Assembly: GCF_016901575.1 (NCBI RefSeq)
Contig: NZ_JACJKQ010000003.1
Coordinates: 62,001-126,000, forward strand
From: Enorma phocaeensis
GTDB lineage: Bacteria; Actinomycetota; Coriobacteriia; Coriobacteriales; Coriobacteriaceae
Direction of reading: 5' to 3'
Length of the DNA stretch: 64,000 bases
Each line of letters starts with the position of its first letter. The stretch's first letter is position 1. Both the position numbers and the translations under genes were made by a program. The notes beneath the pieces were generated by a model. That model was not told the origin of the DNA. It saw only the letters and a list, made by a program, of their open reading frames with translations, and made no database searches. Below are positions 43,726 to 51,843 of the stretch, piece after piece.

Positions 43726-44518
43726 GGCTTATCACCTCTTTTGCCAGGCTCATATATGCTTTTGCACCCTTATTGTTTGGTGCATATTCAGTAACCGGCA
43801 TACCGTATGATGGAGCTTCGGACAGCTTTACCGTCCTTGGAATGAGTGTCTTGAATGTTGTATCACCAAAGTAGTTCTTAACCTCTTCAACAACCTGATT
43901 CGATAGCGATGTCCTCGAATCAAACATCGTAAGAAGGACGCCGAATGTATCTAACTTCTTATTTAGGCGCCCTTTCACCATTTTCATTGACTCAAGCAGC
44001 TTTGTTACACCTTCCAATGCGTAATATTCACACTGAATAGGGATGAGTACACTATCTGCCGCAGTCAACGCATTAATCGTTAGCAATCCAAGAGAAGGTG
44101 GGCAATCTATAAAAATGAAATCGAATTCATCTTTAATTGGCTCCAACGCCTCTTTTAAACGTGTTTCTCGTGCCATTGCAGATACAAGTTCTACTTCTGC
44201 ACCTGCTAACTGAATTGTAGCCGGCACTACAAATACTTTTTTGCTCTCCGTATCTTGAATCAGTTCTTCTATAGGCACATCGTTGAGCAGCGCATCATAG
44301 ACACATTGCTCAAGCCCTTCTTTTTCAACACCTAAACCACTTGTGCTATTACCCTGGGGGTCAAAATCAACGAGGAGTGTCTTTCTATTCATTTCCCCCA
44401 ATGCGGCTGATAGATTAACCGCTGTTGTTGACTTTCCAACGCCGCCTTTTTGATTAATGATTGCAATCACACGCGTATCTTTTGTGCTTTTCGATCGCTT
44501 GACGTCTCGGAATCCCAC
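43718..44518 (-). CDS. parA: Chromosome-partitioning ATPase ParA (Soj)
   Basis: About 266 residues. The deviant Walker A is KGGVGKSTTAVNLSAALG, with DFDPQGNSTSGLG as the A' motif and FIFIDCPPSLGLLTINAL as Walker B. It binds DNA non-specifically in the ATP form and moves ParB-parS complexes. I chose the GTG at 44518, because GGGAGG lies five bases upstream; the ATG at 44530 would put that site inside the gene. An N-terminal segment of about 15 residues (GFRDVKRSKSTKDTR) precedes the fold. Two perfect parS sites lie within 110 bases upstream of the start, so ParB may regulate the operon. Confidence 0.97.
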   Translation of the reverse strand: MGFRDVKRSKSTKDTRVIAIINQKGGVGKSTTAVNLSAALGEMNRKTLLVDFDPQGNSTSGLGVEKEGLEQCVYDALLNDVPIEELIQDTESKKVFVVPATIQLAGAEVELVSAMARETRLKEALEPIKDEFDFIFIDCPPSLGLLTINALTAADSVLIPIQCEYYALEGVTKLLESMKMVKGRLNKKLDTFGVLLTMFDSRTSLSNQVVEEVKNYFGDTTFKTLIPRTVKLSEAPSYGMPVTEYAPNNKGAKAYMSLAKEVISRA

Positions 44519-44567
44519 TATTCCTCCCATTTCTACGGTTTAAGTGCATTACATACCTTTTGGAGGA

Positions 44568-44583
44568 TGTTTCACGTGAAACA
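44568..44583. other. parS site 1 (perfect)
   Basis: TGTTTCACGTGAAACA matches the bacterial parS consensus at all 16 bases, 50 bases upstream of the parA start. Confidence 0.95.
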
Positions 44584-44610
44584 GTATGTTTCGAAACTCC
44601 ATATCCATTA

Positions 44611-44626
44611 TGTTTCACGTGAAACA
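44611..44626. other. parS site 2 (perfect)
   Basis: An exact copy of the 16-base consensus, 43 bp (centre to centre) from site 1. A partial copy (TGTTTCGAAAC) stands between them at about 44587. The stretch 44627-45102 has no gene; it is AT-rich with an imperfect 15-base inverted repeat (44824-44838 with 44857-44871) and two GTTGATTTC repeats. Confidence 0.95.
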
Positions 44627-45102
44627 TGAATACAAGGGTGAACTTGGAGAATGCTTGCCAATATTAGTAGACAATCAATCCAAATCAGACTGATGATAAT
44701 GAGTGAGACAACTCAACTGCATTCAGTATTGATCTATTGGAAAAAGTTTTTGGTTGATTTCAATAGTTGATTTCGACCCAATGAGTATGAATGTAGACAT
44801 GCGATATAAGAATGCTGAATATAGTAGAAATGATTGAAACCAATATTGCAACTCTATTGAATCACTTCTACGTCACTATCTAGGTGATTACGGATTTAGT
44901 GCGTATTGCCACTATTTATCTATTGGTCTGAGTTAGAACATTAGAAAGTAGACTGTTCGTATACACTGCTTCGATTTCAATTCATTCTTTAGAAGCAGCA
45001 ATAGGTGATTTTTGAAAAAGCAGCTAACAGAAATACACTACTGCAAAATGCCTAACATCATTATCGCTTCAATCTGAGATTATCGCATCAAAGGTGTTCA
45101 AC

Positions 45103-45118
45103 TGTTTCACGTGAAACA
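45103..45118. other. parS site 3 (perfect)
   Basis: A third exact consensus copy near the 3' end of rsmG, about 490 bp from site 2. Confidence 0.95.
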
Positions 45119-45145
45119 TACAGCAAATCATAGAGATAGAGGAAC

Positions 45146-45179
45146 GCGCTCCCTCAAGAATTAACGAATGAAGGAGCGC
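45146..45179 (-). terminator. Probable terminator of rsmG
   Basis: GCGCTCC and GGAGCGC (7 bp) flank a 20-base AT-rich loop, 20 bases after the rsmG stop. The U-run is short, so strength is uncertain. Confidence 0.5.
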
Positions 45180-45198
45180 AATCAAGACACAGATGAAC

Positions 45199-45948
45199 TC
45201 AGGCTAAGGGACTTCGTTTAGCAGTACCAGACTGACGAGGGAGTTTAATCGAAGGTAGAGCAACTGACTTATATACGACAACAGTACGATGACCAAGACC
45301 GTAAGGTAGGTCAAACTCATCAAAATCGATACGACGCATGCCACACATATCAGCGGCTTGATCACCAGAACAAAGCTCATCAAGATCAGGTCGAGCCTTT
45401 GCAGCAATGAAGAGACCACCATGGGAAAGAAATGGTGCAGCATACTCGACAAGAACAGGAAGAGAAGACAGCGCGCGAGCAACCACCACCGAGTACTGAG
45501 AGCGATGATCACGAGCATAATCTTCAAGTCGTGAATGAACAGGTCGGACATCCTTCAGGTGAAGCTGATCAATAAACTCTTGAACAGCGTGAACCTTCTT
45601 ACCGACAGAGTCCAACAACGTAGACGAACGGCCAGACACGATATGAAGCGGTAATCCAGGATATCCTGCTCCTGTCCCCATATCAAGCAAGCATCCATGA
45701 GGCGCTCTTTCAACATATGGGAGCAAAAGCAATGAGTCAAGAATATGAAGGACAAGCGCGTCTTCAAGGGAGGTGATGCGGGTGAGATTAATAACCTTAT
45801 TCTTCTCAATCACAAGCAATAGATGATCCAGGCACATCTGAAGCTGATCATCAGAAACAGTGAGTCCAGCATCAAGACAGAGGCTCTGTAGTTGATGCAG
45901 AAGATCATTGCTATCAGTATCAAGAATACAAGATGAAAGCTCAGTCAT
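45199..45948 (-). CDS. rsmG: 16S rRNA (guanine-527 N7) methyltransferase RsmG
   Basis: A 249-residue SAM enzyme. NKVINLTRI and HILDSLLLLPYV are the RsmG N-terminal signatures, LLDMGTGAGYPGLPL is the SAM-binding motif (G-T-G-A-G-Y-P-G), and the VVARALSSLPVLVEYA and FIAAKA segments follow. The C-terminal 15 residues are basic and beyond the fold. AGAAAGG stands before the ATG. A perfect terminator separates it from khpB, so it has its own promoter despite the common order yidC-jag-rsmG-parA. It is AT-richer than genes outside this stretch. Confidence 0.95.
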   Translation of the reverse strand: MTELSSCILDTDSNDLLHQLQSLCLDAGLTVSDDQLQMCLDHLLLVIEKNKVINLTRITSLEDALVLHILDSLLLLPYVERAPHGCLLDMGTGAGYPGLPLHIVSGRSSTLLDSVGKKVHAVQEFIDQLHLKDVRPVHSRLEDYARDHRSQYSVVVARALSSLPVLVEYAAPFLSHGGLFIAAKARPDLDELCSGDQAADMCGMRRIDFDEFDLPYGLGHRTVVVYKSVALPSIKLPRQSGTAKRSPLA

Positions 45949-45996
45949 AGTAAAACCTTTCTCCTGACTGAATTGAGTGTAGCAAGAAGTTGAGAC

Positions 45997-46023
45997 AAAA
46001 AAGGGAGTGCCGAAGCACTCCCT
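45997..46023 (-). terminator. Rho-independent terminator of the rpmH-khpB operon
   Basis: On the reverse strand AGGGAGTGC, loop TTCG, and GCACTCCCT are followed by TTTTTT. The 9-bp stem, UUCG tetraloop and U-tract are textbook. Confidence 0.95.
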
Positions 46024-46046
46024 GAAAGATTCGATGTCATGAAAGA

Positions 46047-46604
46047 CTAGATGACAGAAATAACAACGTGGCGATCGGGGTCGATCCCTTCAGAGTGGGT
46101 CTCAACATTGACGTTATCACGAAGAGCGATGTGTACAAGGCGACGCTCATAGGCATTCATCGGAGGAAGGGAAACAGACCCATGCTGACGAACAGCGCGG
46201 GCAGCAGCCGACTTAGCCATAGAGGTCACTTTGTCATGGCGCCGGCTTTTATATCCCTCGATGTCAACAACAACGGGATACCTAAAGCCGAGCCTCTTGC
46301 TGACCAGAAGAGAAAACAAGGTCTGCAAAGCCTCCAAGGTGCGACCATGACGACCGATGAGAACCGCGAGATCAGGTGCAGTGACATCAAGGATGAGCTC
46401 GCCGTCGTCACCCTCATACTCGTCAATGGGCGAACCCTCAGCACCGAAATAGCCGAGCATAGAACGCAATACAGAGATAGAAAGATCTGCAATGGTGTCC
46501 AGATCCTCATCGCTCAGCGGCTCACCGCTTTTGTAGCGCTCAGCAAGTTCAGGATACTCACCAGTCGGAGTCTCGTCCAAATTGTCTTTCGTGAGGTCAT
46601 CCAT
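46047..46604 (-). CDS. khpB: RNA-binding protein KhpB (Jag/EloR), KH and R3H domains
   Basis: A 185-residue protein. After an acidic segment, residues about 40-115 form a KH domain with LAVLIGRHGRTLEALQTL (the GxxG loop). The R3H domain follows with MAKSAAARAVRQHGSVSLPPMNAYERRLVHIAL (R-x4-H at the R3H motif). The long N-terminal Jag domain of firmicutes is absent. In other bacteria KhpB pairs with KhpA to bind many mRNAs and sRNAs and affects cell elongation. It is 27 bases downstream of yidC, as in most Gram-positives. It ends the operon. Confidence 0.93.
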   Translation of the reverse strand: MDDLTKDNLDETPTGEYPELAERYKSGEPLSDEDLDTIADLSISVLRSMLGYFGAEGSPIDEYEGDDGELILDVTAPDLAVLIGRHGRTLEALQTLFSLLVSKRLGFRYPVVVDIEGYKSRRHDKVTSMAKSAAARAVRQHGSVSLPPMNAYERRLVHIALRDNVNVETHSEGIDPDRHVVISVI

Positions 46605-46631
46605 ATGAACTCCAGATAGTTAGGTACCTAA

Positions 46632-47402
46632 TTAGTTCTTCTTGTGCGGACGCTGCTTGCGCTCACGACGCACAACATCCACCTCGATGGGCGCATTGGC
46701 AAGACGAGCCTCCTCGTCAGCCTTGGCCTTCTCAATAACACGCTGGGTGACAAACACCTGCTGGACAACCTGCCACAACGTGGATACATCGTAGTACAGA
46801 AGAACACCAGCGGGCAGTCCCCAACCGATGAACAGCATCATGACAGCCATGACGATGGCGGTGGTGCGCATCGTAGATGCCTGGGCGCCCGTCTGATTGC
46901 GCGCCGTGTAAAGCTGAGGAATCAGCGTGAGAACAGCAAACAGGACCAGCGCGATGATATACGGGAGCGCAACGGTGATGCCCTGGCTCATCGTGGCCGA
47001 AACCGAAGTGGTCAGGTCCGGCAGAATGTTATAGAAGGAGAAGCTGTTGCCCTCGAAATAGCTGGGAAGATTCTGAAGCAGCGTAAACAGGGCGAACAGG
47101 ATGGGCATCTGGATAAGCAGGGGCAGGCACCCGCCGAACGGATTGAACTTATTCTCAGAGTAGAACTTCTGCATCTCCTCGTTCATACGCTGAGGATCGT
47201 CTGCGTAGCGCTCCTGGATCTCCATAAGCTTGGGCTGCAGCACCTGCATGCGCGCTGTGGACTTTGTGGACTTGAGCAGCAGCGGCGTCAGAATAAGACG
47301 CACGATGAGCACCAGGATGATGATCGAAAGGCCCCAGTCGACCGCAAAGCTCTGAATGACCGCGAGGATCTGGAAGAGAATGTTTACGATCCAATCCCAC
47401 AT
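46632..47402 (-). CDS. yidC: Membrane protein insertase YidC
   Basis: A 256-residue Gram-positive-type (no large periplasmic domain) Oxa1/YidC/Alb3 insertase. Five membrane segments are visible; the first, WDWIVNILFQILAVIQ, includes an amphipathic start. GLSIIILVLIVRLILTPLL carries the conserved groove arginine in RLILTPL, followed by the coiled cytoplasmic KLMEIQERYADDPQRMNEEMQKFY, and NPFGGCLPLLIQMPILFALF. The tail is basic (RRERKQRPHKK), which binds ribosomes. The ATG at 47402 has CGGAGG upstream; longer readings enter the yidD end. Confidence 0.95.
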   Translation of the reverse strand: MWDWIVNILFQILAVIQSFAVDWGLSIIILVLIVRLILTPLLLKSTKSTARMQVLQPKLMEIQERYADDPQRMNEEMQKFYSENKFNPFGGCLPLLIQMPILFALFTLLQNLPSYFEGNSFSFYNILPDLTTSVSATMSQGITVALPYIIALVLFAVLTLIPQLYTARNQTGAQASTMRTTAIVMAVMMLFIGWGLPAGVLLYYDVSTLWQVVQQVFVTQRVIEKAKADEEARLANAPIEVDVVRRERKQRPHKKN

Positions 47403-47431
47403 GTGTAGTAAACCTCCGAGTTGCCGTGCAC

Positions 47432-47668
47432 CTAGGGCACGGGGTCGTAGCCGCCAGCATGGAGCGGGTTGCATCTCACGATGCGCCGGACCGCCAGCCA
47501 GCCGCCCTTAACGATGCCGTGGCGCCGAATCGCCTCGACAGCATATTGCGAACATGTGGGGGTGTAGATGCACGATGCCGGGAGCAACGGAGAAATAACC
47601 CGCTGATAAAACCGGATGGGTGCCACCGCAATGCGGCGAGCACCCGTGCGCCACGACCCCTCAGCCAT
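47432..47668 (-). CDS. yidD: Membrane protein insertion efficiency factor YidD
   Basis: A 78-residue amphipathic membrane-associated protein. [27 protein letters not shown] and [22 protein letters not shown] carry the complete family signature including its three cysteines. The ATG at 47668 has GCAGG upstream and overlaps the end of rnpA by 8 bases. Position between rnpA and yidC is the standard one. Confidence 0.95.
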   Translation of the reverse strand: MAEGSWRTGARRIAVAPIRFYQRVISPLLPASCIYTPTCSQYAVEAIRRHGIVKGGWLAVRRIVRCNPLHAGGYDPVP

Positions 47669-47990
47669 CAAGACCTGCCCGTTTGCACAGCGACTTCAGA
47701 GCTCCTGAAAGCTCCTCGGGCCGTGCGCAGGCGGTGCCGCGCGTGGCAAACAGGATAATCTCGCGGCCAGCCGCGGGAAACCCCTGATGACGCGCGGTCT
47801 CACGCAACACCCGCTTGGAACGGTTGCGCACCACGGCGCAGCCAAGGCGCTTCGGTGCAGCGAAGGCGACCCGCCCTGGATCGCCTTCGCTCAAAGAATC
47901 ACATATAACCATTCGCATCAAGGGATGGTTATAGCGCCGTCCTTGGGTGAACACGCGCTCAAAATCCATCTTGGACTTGATGGTCCTCAT
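47661..47990 (-). CDS. rnpA: Ribonuclease P protein component
   Basis: A 109-residue basic protein that assists the RNase P RNA in cutting tRNA 5' leaders. The start [24 protein letters not shown] is typical, and the RNR motif appears in [24 protein letters not shown]. No clear ribosome site precedes the ATG at 47990; translation probably depends on the rpmH gene 14 bases upstream. It overlaps yidD at its end. Confidence 0.95.
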   Translation of the reverse strand: MRTIKSKMDFERVFTQGRRYNHPLMRMVICDSLSEGDPGRVAFAAPKRLGCAVVRNRSKRVLRETARHQGFPAAGREIILFATRGTACARPEELSGALKSLCKRAGLDG

Positions 47991-48004
47991 ACCAAGTATG
48001 TCGA

Positions 48005-48139
48005 CTAGACGGTAAGGCGCTTGCGACCCTTGGCGCGACGGCGAGCCAGCACCGCGCGGCCGCCCTTGGTTGCCATACGAGCGCGGAAGCCGTGGGTCTT
48101 GGCGCGCTTACGCTTGTTAGGCTGATAGGTACGTTTCAT
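48005..48139 (-). CDS. rpmH: 50S ribosomal protein L34
   Basis: A 44-residue, very basic protein. [19 protein letters not shown] and the [17 protein letters not shown] end are the complete L34 sequence. AGGAGGACAACG precedes the ATG at 48139. First gene of the leftward operon and the usual neighbour of the origin. Confidence 0.98.
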   Translation of the reverse strand: MKRTYQPNKRKRAKTHGFRARMATKGGRAVLARRRAKGRKRLTV

Positions 48140-48206
48140 CGTTGTCCTCCTGCTGCATTTCTTGCAATCAATGAAAGGCCGAATTAACAGGCACTTGAGC
48201 TTCAAG

Positions 48207-48236
48207 ATTGTATGGAATACGGTGCACGAATGTCAA
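48207..48236 (-). promoter_or_regulatory. Promoter of the rpmH operon
   Basis: On the reverse strand TTGACA (48231-48236) is separated by 18 bp from TACAAT (48207-48212), nearly the full sigma-70 consensus, 68 bases before the rpmH start. Confidence 0.85.
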
Positions 48237-48299
48237 CAAAACAATGACATATATCCCGAAGTCACCACAGGTGAACGAAGGTTTTCTCACCACGTTGTC

Positions 48300-48478
48300 C
48301 CGCTCGGTGAATTATTTCACGTTCTTTCATAGACATTTCCACAGGACTGGTGAATTGTGTTGATAACTTTTCGCAATCTTTCTTCAGTTTTCAACAGAGT
48401 TTGAAAAGTTGTGGAAAGCTGTGCACGACCGCAGGGTGAGATACTATCTAGAGGGAAAACGCGACAGATTGAGAAACC
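48300..48478. other. Candidate oriC part 1, DnaA-box-like cluster
   Basis: This AT-rich gap between rpmH and the GHKL gene holds TTTCCACAG (48336-48344), TGTTGATAA (48358-48366, 8 of 9 to TGTGGATAA), TTTTCAACA (about 48388) and TGTGGAAAG (48410-48418). These are near matches to the DnaA box TTATCCACA/TGTGGATAA. Gene direction changes across this gap. A half parS (TTTCACGT) is at about 48316. No exact box is present. Confidence 0.5.
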
Positions 48479-49801
48479 ATGGCAGACGACTTCTATCCCT
48501 TTGTTGACTCGGGCGACCGAGCTCCAGACAACAGCCATATAACTGGAACGTCGGACGGCAGGGACGCCGACACGCCGGGGAAGGACGGCGCGGCGGCTCC
48601 AAAGGCGGCGTTTGCCACACGCATCGCAATCTACGATGACATGTTTTCCACGCCGCGCGTGGTGGTCATAGAGCCCAACGAGGTGCGCCCCTATCTCGAG
48701 GAAGTGACCAACACGGTATATAGATGCATGAAAGAGCAGGGTGGGAACGTCTCGCTCATGGTCATCCGCGAAATTGTGGAGAACTTTATCCATGCGCACT
48801 TCGTCGAGCCGATCATCTCGATCCTCGACGGGGGCAATACGATTCGCTTTGCCGACCAAGGGCCGGGGATTGCCGACAAAGAGCGCGCCTTCGAGTTTGG
48901 CGTGACCTCGGCGGACCGCGATATGAAGCGATACATACGAGGCACCGGGGCGGGTTTTCCCATGGTGCAGCAATACCTCGAGGCGGCCGGCGGGGCGGTC
49001 TCGATAGAGGACAATCTGGGAGCAGGCACCGTCGTCACGGTAAGCCTTGACCCCACACGAGTGACGGAGATCCGCTCGACCGCGGCGCGCGGAGCGGCGG
49101 TGAGGTTCTCCCATGCAGCAGAAAGCAGCACGCAAGCCGGCCCGGCAACGCCGGTTCAAAGCAACGTCCCAGGCGCCGCGGCGGGGACCACGCCCGGCAT
49201 GGGGAGCGCCGCCCCCCATGCGCCGGCGGGAGGAGCAGGGCGGGAAGGCATCGGAGGGAACCCCGCCTATCCGGCGCCGCCGTATGGCGGCGCGCCCATG
49301 CCCATGCCCGACGAGGCTGGCTGGCCGCAACAGCCGGCAGGACAACAGGCCCAGCAGGCGCCCTACCAGATACCCCCATACCAGCAAAATCCCTATCAAC
49401 AAGGATGGCAGCAACCATGGGGTCAGCAGATGTGGGCGCCACAGCCCGCGCAGCCGTATCCAACATCTCCCCTTCCTTCGGGCGGGTGGACCCAGCAGGG
49501 TGGCTGGTACCCATACGGATATCAACCGACCGCGACGACGCCCATGCCCCAGCCCGCGGGCGGCGGGCAGCAAGAGAACGCACAAGGCGGCCTTTATGTA
49601 AGCGACCGCGGCAGGCTGGCGCTCGCCTACCTGCTTGAGCACGGGCAGGCAGGCCCCACCGACCTTGCGGGGGCATACGGCCAGTCGGGCCCGACGTGGT
49701 CGCGAGAACTCGCCACGCTCAGCGAGGGCGGCTTTGTGATGAAGCGGGGGCAGAAATACCACCTCACCGAGCTGGGCTCCTCCTGGATGAGGGCCCAATA
49801 A
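48479..49801 (+). CDS. GHKL-ATPase / winged-helix protein of unknown function, upstream of dnaA
   Basis: 440 residues. Residues about 45-192 form a GHKL (HATPase_c) domain with N-box MVIREIVENFIHAH (Asn102), G1 box FADQGPGI (Asp126) and G2 box RGTGAGFPMV; no phospho-acceptor histidine domain is present, so it is not an ordinary sensor kinase. Residues about 215-370 are a Pro/Gln/Gly/Tyr-rich linker, probably disordered. Residues about 372-440 look like a winged helix (GRLALAYLLEHGQAGPTDLAGAYGQSGPTWSRELATL). Kinship with anti-sigma kinases of the SpoIIAB type is possible. It lies 41 bases before dnaA and is likely co-transcribed. The ribosome site is weak (GAGAAA). A role in initiation control is inference from position. 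Confidence 0.8.
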   Translation: MADDFYPFVDSGDRAPDNSHITGTSDGRDADTPGKDGAAAPKAAFATRIAIYDDMFSTPRVVVIEPNEVRPYLEEVTNTVYRCMKEQGGNVSLMVIREIVENFIHAHFVEPIISILDGGNTIRFADQGPGIADKERAFEFGVTSADRDMKRYIRGTGAGFPMVQQYLEAAGGAVSIEDNLGAGTVVTVSLDPTRVTEIRSTAARGAAVRFSHAAESSTQAGPATPVQSNVPGAAAGTTPGMGSAAPHAPAGGAGREGIGGNPAYPAPPYGGAPMPMPDEAGWPQQPAGQQAQQAPYQIPPYQQNPYQQGWQQPWGQQMWAPQPAQPYPTSPLPSGGWTQQGGWYPYGYQPTATTPMPQPAGGGQQENAQGGLYVSDRGRLALAYLLEHGQAGPTDLAGAYGQSGPTWSRELATLSEGGFVMKRGQKYHLTELGSSWMRAQ

Positions 49802-49842
49802 GTAAGGCGAAGAAAGCAGACGCGAGATAGGTGAAAGACGAT

Positions 49843-51600
49843 ATGGACAACGAGGCGAAAATCATCCTGGACGATACCATCTCGTTCTGCAGGAGAGACG
49901 GGCGCGACGCCCGCCTCATCAACATGCTTGCCCAATCGCTGCCGCTCGAACTTACCGACGAAAGCCTCACCATCGAGGCCCCGTCGCGCTTTGCCTACGC
50001 CTACCTCATGAAGCAGCGCGAAGTCATCGAGCGTTACCTGGAAGAGATCGCGTTCTGCCCGCTCACCCTGCACGTCACGGTTCCTCAAGACCCCGCCGCG
50101 GCGGGCGGTGCCACGTCTCCCGTTGCGGCCGATGCGACCAGAGCCGCAACACCGTCCGCTGCGCCCCATGCTGGCGAGCGGGTTGCGGAGACTGCTACCC
50201 CGAATCAGGCGGCACCCACGATTCAGGACAATCTCCCAGCAGCGCACGCGGCCGAGGTCGCCTCAATCCCAGATGCCGCGCCGGCAGCTTCGCCGGCGGC
50301 GCCCCCCGCCGCGTCGCCCTTCACGGCGGGGGCAGACACCAAGGTCACCGTCACCAACACCTTGTCCCCCGAGCAATTTCGACGCATGGTGGCCTCCATG
50401 AAGAGCGGACAGCCCGCCCAGCCGGCCGTGGTGCCCGCCGCCCCGCAGGCGCCCCAACCCGAAGAGGCGCCGGCTGCGCACGCCTCGCACGCAAACTCCA
50501 AGTTCACCTTTGAGAATTTCGTCTATGGCGACGAGAACAAGCACGCCTACCAGAGCGCCGTTCGCTTTGCCGCCATGGCAGAGGAGCCCGGCAGCTGCAC
50601 GTCGCTGTTCATCTACGGCAACTCGGGCCTGGGGAAAACCCATCTGCTGCTCGCCATCAAGAACTACCTCAACGAGACCAAGCCCTACATCCGCATCAAA
50701 TACGCGAACTCCCAGGCGTACATCGACGACTTCATCAACGAGGTGGCCATTCAAAAGACCGAGGGGCGCGCGATTCTTCGCGACTACCACGACGCCGACG
50801 TGCTCATCATTGACGACATCCAGAACATCATCGGCAAAACGGCGAGCATCGAGTACTTCTTCCGCCTCATGGATGAGTTTATCCGCGACAACAAGAAGAT
50901 CGTCATCGCCTCGGACCGCGCGCCCAAGAAGCTCGGCATGGACGAACGCCTCACCAGCCGATTCAACGCCGGCATGCTCTGCCTGGTGTCCGAACCCGGC
51001 TTTGAGATGAAGTACACCATCCTCAAGCGCTACTACGAGCACACGATCCTGCCCGCCGCCGAGGCCGAGCGCGCGGGGGGCGCCGCAGATGACTCGCTGC
51101 TGGGGCAGATTCGCTCGGGAGGGGGACACCTCACCGACGAGCAGCTGCGCCACATGGCCGAGATCTCGGGGACGAACATCCGCGAGCTCGAGAGCTTCTG
51201 CGAGCGTTGCGCCGGAGACTCCTTTGAGAAGGAGCAGGCCGGCGGCGAGCTCACCGGAGACGACATCGACCGCATCGCCAACGAATACTTCGACACCGCG
51301 CACAAGAAGATCCATGTGGACACCGTGCAGGCGGTGGTCGAGGAATTCTATCACGTGAGCCACGAAGACCTCATCGGCCCCAGGCGCCCGGCAAACATCG
51401 CCTTCGCGCGCCACGTAGCGGTCTATCTCGCCATGGACATGTGCGAGATGACCACGCCCATGGTGGGCGCGGAGTTCGGCGGGCGCGACCACTCGACCGT
51501 GCTCAACTCCATCAAGGTCATCGAGAAGAAGGTCAAAGAGGACCGAAGCCTCGTCGAGGACCTGCAACTCCTCCGCAACAAGATCATCCTTCGCTCGTAG
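49843..51600 (+). CDS. dnaA: Chromosomal replication initiator DnaA
   Basis: 585 residues. Domain I is about 1-85, domain II is a long Ala/Pro linker (about 86-215), and the AAA+ domain has Walker A GNSGLGKTHLL, Walker B VLIIDDIQNI and the sensor region NIRELESFCERC. Domain IV contains the DNA-binding helix ending EFGGRDHSTVLNSI, the DnaA signature. The arginine-finger region reads DERLTSRFNAGM, less typical than usual, and an acidic insert (ERAGGAADDSLLGQIRSGGG) lies between the AAA+ lid strands. I chose the ATG at 49843 with AGGTGAAAG upstream; a GTG four codons earlier is possible. Confidence 0.96.
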   Translation: MDNEAKIILDDTISFCRRDGRDARLINMLAQSLPLELTDESLTIEAPSRFAYAYLMKQREVIERYLEEIAFCPLTLHVTVPQDPAAAGGATSPVAADATRAATPSAAPHAGERVAETATPNQAAPTIQDNLPAAHAAEVASIPDAAPAASPAAPPAASPFTAGADTKVTVTNTLSPEQFRRMVASMKSGQPAQPAVVPAAPQAPQPEEAPAAHASHANSKFTFENFVYGDENKHAYQSAVRFAAMAEEPGSCTSLFIYGNSGLGKTHLLLAIKNYLNETKPYIRIKYANSQAYIDDFINEVAIQKTEGRAILRDYHDADVLIIDDIQNIIGKTASIEYFFRLMDEFIRDNKKIVIASDRAPKKLGMDERLTSRFNAGMLCLVSEPGFEMKYTILKRYYEHTILPAAEAERAGGAADDSLLGQIRSGGGHLTDEQLRHMAEISGTNIRELESFCERCAGDSFEKEQAGGELTGDDIDRIANEYFDTAHKKIHVDTVQAVVEEFYHVSHEDLIGPRRPANIAFARHVAVYLAMDMCEMTTPMVGAEFGGRDHSTVLNSIKVIEKKVKEDRSLVEDLQLLRNKIILRS

Positions 51601-51697
51601 CAGTGCGAATGGTGAGGGGACAAGGTGTGAAAAGGAGTGGGAAACGTTGTTGAGAAGTTGGTCCCATACGTGGAGAATTGTGGGGTGCCCAGATGCC

Positions 51698-51828
51698 TGT
51701 GGACAACCACCCTTGTTCTCAACAGGCTGTGGTCGACAAATCCATAGGCCCTGAGCAGCGTCGATGCCACTTACCCACACCGTCCACGGTCTTATTACTA
51801 TTATGAGAGATATATCTATATAGATATA
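51698..51828. other. Candidate oriC part 2, dnaA-dnaN spacer
   Basis: TGTGGACAA (51698-51706) is an exact high-GC-type DnaA box (TTGTCCACA reversed), and TTACCCACA (51771-51779) is 8 of 9. About 35 bases of almost pure A/T follow (51791-51828), ending in a perfect 18-bp palindrome TATATCTATATAGATATA at 51811-51828. Boxes next to an AT-rich unwinding region in the dnaA-dnaN gap are the classic actinobacterial oriC layout. Confidence 0.6.
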
Positions 51829-51843
51829 AAGAAAGGGAGCGCC

